Of a DNA stretch of 64,000 nucleotides, positions 59,755 through 64,000 are shown in pieces; positions within the stretch are counted from its first letter, which is position 1; each line of letters begins with the position of its first letter. Position numbers and translations under genes: made by a program. This stretch comes from Roseococcus sp. SYP-B2431 (GTDB lineage: Bacteria; Pseudomonadota; Alphaproteobacteria; Acetobacterales; Acetobacteraceae): contig NZ_SJXD01000027.1 of assembly GCF_004336745.1 (NCBI RefSeq), positions 62,001-126,000 of the forward strand, in the 5' to 3' direction. Below the pieces are notes generated by a model. The model made no database searches, was not told the origin of the DNA, and was given only the letters and a program-made list of their open reading frames with translations.

Positions 59755-60708
59755 ATGACCTTCAACAGGCGATGCCTCATGGCAGGCGCGGCGGCGAGCC
59801 TCGCCGCGCCGCCGGCCCTGGCCCAGACCTGGCCCAACCGGCCGATCCGGCTGGTCATTCCCTTCCCGCCGGGCGGCGGGACGGATATCTGCGGGCGTAT
59901 CCTCGGCGCCAGGCTGGGCGAGGTGCTCGGCCAGCCGGTGGTGGTCGACAACCGCGCCGGCGCCGGCAGCATGATCGGCACGCGCGCGGTCGGCCAATCG
60001 CCGCCGGACGGCTACACGCTGCTCTTCAACGGCACCTCCTCCATCGTGCGGGACGGCTTCGATCCGCGCTCCGCGGTCCACCACGTCGCGCGCGCGGCGA
60101 TCACCCACAACATCCTGGTGGTGAACCGGACGGTGCCGGTCGCGGACGTGCCGGCGTTCATCGCCTGGCTGCGGGCGCGGCCGGGGCAGGTGAATCACGG
60201 CACGGCCGGGCCGCTGACCTCGCAGCATCTGGCGGCGGTCATGTTCGACCTGCTGGCCGGCACGCGGATGGAGAACGTGCATTACCGCGGCACGGGCCCG
60301 TCGGTCGCGGGCATCCTGGGCAACGAGGTCCAGGTGATGTTCGGCTCGTTCAGCGCGGTGTTCCCGCTCGTGCAGGAGGGGCAGCTCAGGGCCCTGGGGA
60401 CGGCCTCGGCACGGAAATCGATCGTCCTGCCGTCGCTGCCCACCATGGGCGAGTTCCTGCCCGGCTACGCCGCCGAGCTGACCTATTCCTTCTGCACGCC
60501 GCTCGGTACGCCGGCGCCCATCGAGCGGCGTCTCGAGGAGGCCGTGCGGCGCGTCCTGGCCGATGAGAACACGGCGCGCGCCATGGCCACGAATGGCTTC
60601 GAGCCCTACTTCGAGAGCGGCGAAAGCCTGAACGCCTCGATCGACCGCGACATGCGCCGCTGGGCGGATGTCCTGCAGCAGGCGGGGATCCGGCTGGACC
60701 AGCTCTAG
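59755..60708 (+). CDS. Bug/TctC-type tripartite tricarboxylate transporter substrate-binding protein
   Basis: The 317 aa periplasmic binding protein has an N-terminal export signal (MTFNRRCLMAGAAASLAAPPALA; the paired Arg suggests a possible Tat signal). It shows the Bug-family start WPNRPIRLVIPFPPGGGTDI followed by VVDNRAGAGSMIGTRAVGQSPPDGYTLLF. Bug proteins bind small carboxylates or aromatic acids and are often orphans without their TctAB membrane partners, as here. It is placed between the molybdenum hydroxylase and a catabolic monooxygenase, so it may capture their substrate. Confidence 0.9.
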   Translation: MTFNRRCLMAGAAASLAAPPALAQTWPNRPIRLVIPFPPGGGTDICGRILGARLGEVLGQPVVVDNRAGAGSMIGTRAVGQSPPDGYTLLFNGTSSIVRDGFDPRSAVHHVARAAITHNILVVNRTVPVADVPAFIAWLRARPGQVNHGTAGPLTSQHLAAVMFDLLAGTRMENVHYRGTGPSVAGILGNEVQVMFGSFSAVFPLVQEGQLRALGTASARKSIVLPSLPTMGEFLPGYAAELTYSFCTPLGTPAPIERRLEEAVRRVLADENTARAMATNGFEPYFESGESLNASIDRDMRRWADVLQQAGIRLDQL

Positions 60709-60729
60709 CCCAGCCGGGCCAGCTTGATC

Positions 60730-62040
60730 TCAGCCCGCGTTCAGCAGGTTCTCCCGCAGCGTCCGCCCGGCATATTCACGGCGGAAGACGCCGCGGCGCT
60801 GCAGCTCGGGCACCACCATCCGGCCGACATCCTCATAGGTGATCGGGAAGGTGGTCGGCGGGATCACGAAGCCGTCGCAGGCGCCCGAGCGGAACCAGTC
60901 CTCCATCACATCGGCGATCATCTCCGGCGTACCGGCGAGCTGGCCGCGCGCCTTGCGGGCCGCCTCGGCATAGCTGATGCCCTCAGCCTTCGCCCGCTGC
61001 GTCATGCGGTCGCGCGAGCCTTGCGAGCCGCTGGCGCCAGCGCGGCGCTCGGCCTCCTCGGGGCTCGGCACGTCGCTCAGGTCCACGCCCAGCAGGCCGG
61101 AATTGGAGGCCATCACCAGCTCGGGATCGACCAGCGATTCCACGAAGGCGGCCTTCTCCCTCGCGATGGATTCGGTCTCGCCGACCACGACGGAGAGCGT
61201 GGGCAGGATCGCGACATCGGCGCGCGAACGGCCATGCTTCGCCAGCCGCCGCTCCATGTCGGCGCAGAACTCGATGCCGTCCTCCTTGGTGGCCACGGTG
61301 CAGAAGATCATCTCCGCCCAGCGCGCCGCGACGTCGCGCCCGCGCGGGGAGGAGCCGGCCTGAAGGATCACCGGCCGCCCCTGCGGCGTGCGCGGGATGG
61401 AGAGCGGCCCGCGCGTCTTCACATGCGGCCCGACATAATCGACGTAACGGATCTTTTGCGCATCGGCGAAGACGCCGCTCTCGCGGTCGAGCACCAGCGC
61501 ATCCTCGTCCCAGCCGTCCCACAGGGCGCAGCAGGCTGCCAGCACGTCCTCGGCGCGGTCGTAGCGCAGGTCCTTGTCCGGCAGCGCCTCCATGCCGAAG
61601 TTCCGCGCCTCGGCATTGTAGGAGGAGGTGACCACGTTCCAGGCCACCCTGCCCTTGCTGATCAGGTCCAGCGAGCCGAGGCTGCGCGCGAGCTGATAGG
61701 GCTCGTAGAAGGTGGTCGAGAGCGTGGCGCCGAGGCCGAGATGCGTCGTCACGCGGGCCATCAGCGGCAGCACGATCATGGGGTCGAGCAGGCTCGCCTG
61801 GCCGCCGCGGCCGATATAGTCGGCGAAGGTCTGGCGATAGACGTCGGGGATGCCCAGGCCGTCCGCGAAGAAGCCGCAGTCGAAGCGGGCATGTTCCAGC
61901 AGCCGGGCCAGGTTCTCCCAGCGCGAGGGCTCCCAGATGTCGTCGAGCGGCGCGGCCGGGTGGCGCCAGCCGCTGGCGAAGCTCGCGGTGGGGCCCGTCT
62001 TCAGATAGGCCACGAGATGCATCTTGCCCGGACGGCTCAC
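60730..62040 (-). CDS. NtaA/DszA/SnaA-type FMN-dependent monooxygenase
   Basis: The protein (about 436 aa) is a luciferase-like monooxygenase of the nitrilotriacetate/dibenzothiophene-sulfone group, using reduced FMN supplied by a separate reductase. Typical parts are FDCGFFADGLGIPDVY, VTTHLGLGATLSTTFYEPYQLARSLGSLDLISKGRVAWNVVTSSYN and GRPVILQAGSSPRGRDVAARWAEMIFC. Start GTG 62040 follows GAGGAG at 9 bases; ATG 62022 is another choice. No flavin reductase gene is present nearby. The substrate is open. Confidence 0.87.
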   Translation of the reverse strand: MSRPGKMHLVAYLKTGPTASFASGWRHPAAPLDDIWEPSRWENLARLLEHARFDCGFFADGLGIPDVYRQTFADYIGRGGQASLLDPMIVLPLMARVTTHLGLGATLSTTFYEPYQLARSLGSLDLISKGRVAWNVVTSSYNAEARNFGMEALPDKDLRYDRAEDVLAACCALWDGWDEDALVLDRESGVFADAQKIRYVDYVGPHVKTRGPLSIPRTPQGRPVILQAGSSPRGRDVAARWAEMIFCTVATKEDGIEFCADMERRLAKHGRSRADVAILPTLSVVVGETESIAREKAAFVESLVDPELVMASNSGLLGVDLSDVPSPEEAERRAGASGSQGSRDRMTQRAKAEGISYAEAARKARGQLAGTPEMIADVMEDWFRSGACDGFVIPPTTFPITYEDVGRMVVPELQRRGVFRREYAGRTLRENLLNAG

Positions 62041-62191
62041 GCGCAAAGTCTCCTCAGATCCGACGAAGGTCGTGGTCCGTGCTAGCACCGCGCCCGCCGA
62101 GGGTCAGGACGGGCGCGGCCCGCCGATCACGTCCGGGAGAGCGCGGCTGATCGATCCTTGGGCATGAAGCTGCGCGCTTCCTGGGCGAATT

Positions 62192-63064
62192 TCAGAAGCG
62201 GTAGAGCTCCGCCGGATTGGTGACCAGGATCTTCTCCCGCGTCGCCGCATCCGGCACCCAGTCGAAGAGCCAGTCGAGCAGCATGCCGTCATCCGTCATC
62301 TGCTCCGGGGTCTCGAACTGCGTGTGCGGCCAGTCGGTGCCCCAGACGCAGCGCTCCGGCGCCGCGGCGACGAAGCGGCGGGCGATGGGCGCGAGATCGT
62401 CATAGGGCGGCTTGCTGGAGCGGTAGCCGCTGATCTTCACCCAGACATTGCCGCTGTCCAGCAGGCGCAGCGCGGCCTGGAGCTCCGGGCTGTCCGGCCC
62501 GTCGGCCGCGTCCACGCCCGCCATGTGGTCCAGTACCAGCGGCACGGGGAGCTTCGCGAGCTGCGGGGCGAACTGCGTCAGCGGCGGGCCCTTCACGTAG
62601 AGCTGGAGGTGCCAGCCGAAGCTCGCGACTCGCCGGGCCATGCTCTCGATCTGCTCCAGCGGCGTGCCGTTGCCGCTCACCACGTTGAAGCGGAGCCCGA
62701 CCGCGCCCTCGTCGGCCAGCCGCTGCAGCTCCTGCGGCATGGTACCCTCGTCCACCACCACGACGGCGCGGGCCGTGTCGCGGCCGAAGCGCGCGACGGC
62801 GTCCATGGTGACGCGGTTGTCGGTGCCGTAGACGCTGGCCTGCACCACCACCCGGCGGTCGAGGCCCAGGGTGTTCGCCATGTCGAGATAGTGGTCGATC
62901 GAGGCGGGTGGCGGCGTATAGGGCCGGGCCGGGCTCATCGGGAAGCGGTCGTAGGGGCCGAAGATGTGGAAGTGGCTGTCGCAGCTTCCGGGCGGCGCCT
63001 TCTCGCGCGGCGGGCGCGTCTTCGCGTTGGCGGGGACGCAGGTGAATTCGAGATGCGTTTCCAT
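62192..63064 (-). CDS. Amidohydrolase family protein (2-pyrone-4,6-dicarboxylate lactonase-like)
   Basis: The 290 aa TIM-barrel hydrolase has [15 protein letters not shown] near residue 28 (first metal His pair), [45 protein letters not shown] and [17 protein letters not shown] (Asp of the metal/catalytic site). These fit the amidohydrolase-2 group that includes pyrone-dicarboxylate lactonases and related ring-opening hydrolases. The ATG at 63064 is the only start that yields the family N-terminus. It is divergent from the SDR gene, with 75 bp between, and probably belongs with the neighbouring monooxygenase. Confidence 0.85.
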   Translation of the reverse strand: METHLEFTCVPANAKTRPPREKAPPGSCDSHFHIFGPYDRFPMSPARPYTPPPASIDHYLDMANTLGLDRRVVVQASVYGTDNRVTMDAVARFGRDTARAVVVVDEGTMPQELQRLADEGAVGLRFNVVSGNGTPLEQIESMARRVASFGWHLQLYVKGPPLTQFAPQLAKLPVPLVLDHMAGVDAADGPDSPELQAALRLLDSGNVWVKISGYRSSKPPYDDLAPIARRFVAAAPERCVWGTDWPHTQFETPEQMTDDGMLLDWLFDWVPDAATREKILVTNPAELYRF

Positions 63065-63139
63065 GGGGTGAGATTGCGGGGATCGCCGGCCCGACGCAAT
63101 CTTGCGCCGCAACGGAACCTTCCCTGGGAGAGAGATGAC

Positions 63140-63892
63140 ATGACCGGAAAAGTCGCGGTGGTGACAGGCGCGAGCACGGGCATCGGGCGCGCCTCGGCGC
63201 TGGGCCTGCTGAAGGCGGGCTATCGCGTGGCGCTGGTCGCGCGGCGGCAGGAGGCGCTGGACGAGACGGCGCAGATGGCCGGCGCCAATTCCGGCAACGC
63301 CATGCCGGTCGCGACCGACGTGGCCTCGCCCGAGGGCGTGGCCAAGCTCTTCGCCGCCGTGAAGTCGAAGTGGGGCCGCTGCGACCTGCTGTTCAACAAT
63401 GCGGGCATGGGCGTGCAGGGCTTCCTGCTCGAGGACCTGCCGGTGGAGAAGTGGCTGCAGGTGGTGAACGTGAACCTCACCGGCTCCTTCCTCTGCGCGC
63501 AGCAGGCCTTCCGGATGATGAAGGAGCAGACTCCGCAGGGCGGGCGCATCATCAACAACGGCTCGATCAGCGCGCATACGCCCCGGCCGGACAGCGTGGC
63601 CTACACCGCCACCAAGCACGCCATCACGGGGCTGACGAAGTCGCTGATCCTGGACGGGCGGAAGTACAACATCACCGCCGGCCAGATCGACATCGGCAAT
63701 GCGGCGACCAACATGACGCAGCGCATGACCAAGGGCGTGAAGCAGCCGAACGGCGAGATGCTGGTCGAGGCCACGATGGACGTGCAGAACGTGGCCAATG
63801 CCATCGTCTTCATGGACAGCGTCACGCCCGAGGCCAACGTGCCCTTCCTGACGGTCAAGGCCTCGCTGATGCCGTGGGAAGGGCGTGGCTGA
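63140..63892 (+). CDS. SDR family NAD(P)-dependent oxidoreductase
   Basis: The 250 aa classical short-chain dehydrogenase has the cofactor motif [16 protein letters not shown] near residue 7, the structural motif LLFNNAGMG, the catalytic Ser in [15 protein letters not shown], and YTATKHA carrying the catalytic Tyr and Lys. It interconverts an alcohol and a ketone. GGGAGAGAG precedes ATG 63140. Being divergent from the lactonase-like gene, it may share its promoter region and pathway. Substrate not predictable. Confidence 0.92.
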   Translation: MTGKVAVVTGASTGIGRASALGLLKAGYRVALVARRQEALDETAQMAGANSGNAMPVATDVASPEGVAKLFAAVKSKWGRCDLLFNNAGMGVQGFLLEDLPVEKWLQVVNVNLTGSFLCAQQAFRMMKEQTPQGGRIINNGSISAHTPRPDSVAYTATKHAITGLTKSLILDGRKYNITAGQIDIGNAATNMTQRMTKGVKQPNGEMLVEATMDVQNVANAIVFMDSVTPEANVPFLTVKASLMPWEGRG

Positions 63893-63914
63893 GCCGCGGC
63901 CTTTGGATGAAGGT

Positions 63915-63980
63915 GCAGGAAACGAGTTTCCTGCAGGGCTTGGCGCCGAAGGGGAGACAACCGAGGGGCAAAGCCCCTCG
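63915..63980. repeat. Two-hairpin palindromic element, repeat family member D
   Basis: The first hairpin is GCAGGAAAC (63915-63923) against GTTTCCTGC (63926-63934). A spacer containing GGGGAGAC follows. The second hairpin is CGAGGGGC (63962-63969) against GCCCCTCG (63973-63980). It lies just 3' of the SDR gene and repeats the layout of element B: hairpin, purine spacer, GAGGGGC hairpin. Confidence 0.65.
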
Positions 63981-64000
63981 AAGGTCAGGTCAACTGATCG

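Overview
This is a 64 kb stretch of a high-GC alphaproteobacterial chromosome. The closest fit is Rhodospirillales, probably an Acetobacteraceae/Roseomonas-like organism. The evidence is the very high GC, the 14-gene nuo operon read straight into birA-coaX-rnj, a short (437 aa) prolyl-tRNA synthetase, a proS-lolC-lolD-dnaE block, an MmcB homologue, and the hup-lon-clpX-clpP-tig order. The taxonomy is an inference from gene content and order; no rRNA operon is present.

Layout. 1-2.1 kb: small metabolic and repair genes (amidohydrolase fragment, GST-like protein, MmcB, pterin dehydratase, divergent mini-metallopeptidase). 2.2-6.5 kb: a YnfA-type membrane protein and a sugar/surface-glycan group (DegT aminotransferase, SDR epimerase, GT61 glycosyltransferase) with a RidA protein. 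6.5-18.1 kb, minus strand: dnaE, a solitary TrlF-like PHP/ATPase gene of lower GC, a succinate-semialdehyde dehydrogenase-like gene, lolD, lolC and proS. 18.1-18.5 kb: the only long gene-free gap, with two terminator-like hairpins and a candidate small RNA. 18.5-36.2 kb, minus strand: DUF1467, rnj, coaX, birA and nuoN to nuoA, most of them joined by stop/start overlaps. 36.2-36.7 kb: a Fur-like palindrome and tRNA-Asp and tRNA-Val. 36.9-43.6 kb: hup, lon, clpX, clpP, tig, tRNA-Leu. 43.7-44.9 kb: DUF1643 and a Phd/VapC-type toxin-antitoxin pair. 45-51 kb: an AceE/transketolase-like ThDP enzyme, a divergent 2-hydroxyacid dehydrogenase, malonyl-CoA decarboxylase and NAD(P)H-hydrate repair enzyme. 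51.4-54.8 kb: periplasmic sulfite dehydrogenase with its cytochrome c, a racemase-like protein, an orphan ParA and a GNAT enzyme. 55-56.9 kb: two tandem Lin0512-family proteins and an FMN hydroxyacid oxidase. 57-64 kb: a catabolic accessory region (cupin, orphan molybdenum hydroxylase large subunit, Bug solute-binding protein, DszA/NtaA-type monooxygenase, dicarboxylate-lactonase-like amidohydrolase, SDR).

How it works together. The core is housekeeping: respiration (complex I), cofactor synthesis (biotin ligation, CoA), RNA turnover (RNase J), lipoprotein export, replication and protein quality control. The accessory parts are the TrlF-like gene, which interrupts the usual lolD-dnaE neighbourhood, the toxin-antitoxin pair near tRNA-Leu, and the catabolic segment at the right end. 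A family of GAGGGGC/GCCCCTC palindromes recurs just 3' of several genes, including on both sides of the TrlF-like gene. The most promising leads are the TrlF-like locus, the Lin0512 pair with its oxidase, the candidate sRNA upstream of proS, and the Fur-like box upstream of nuoA.
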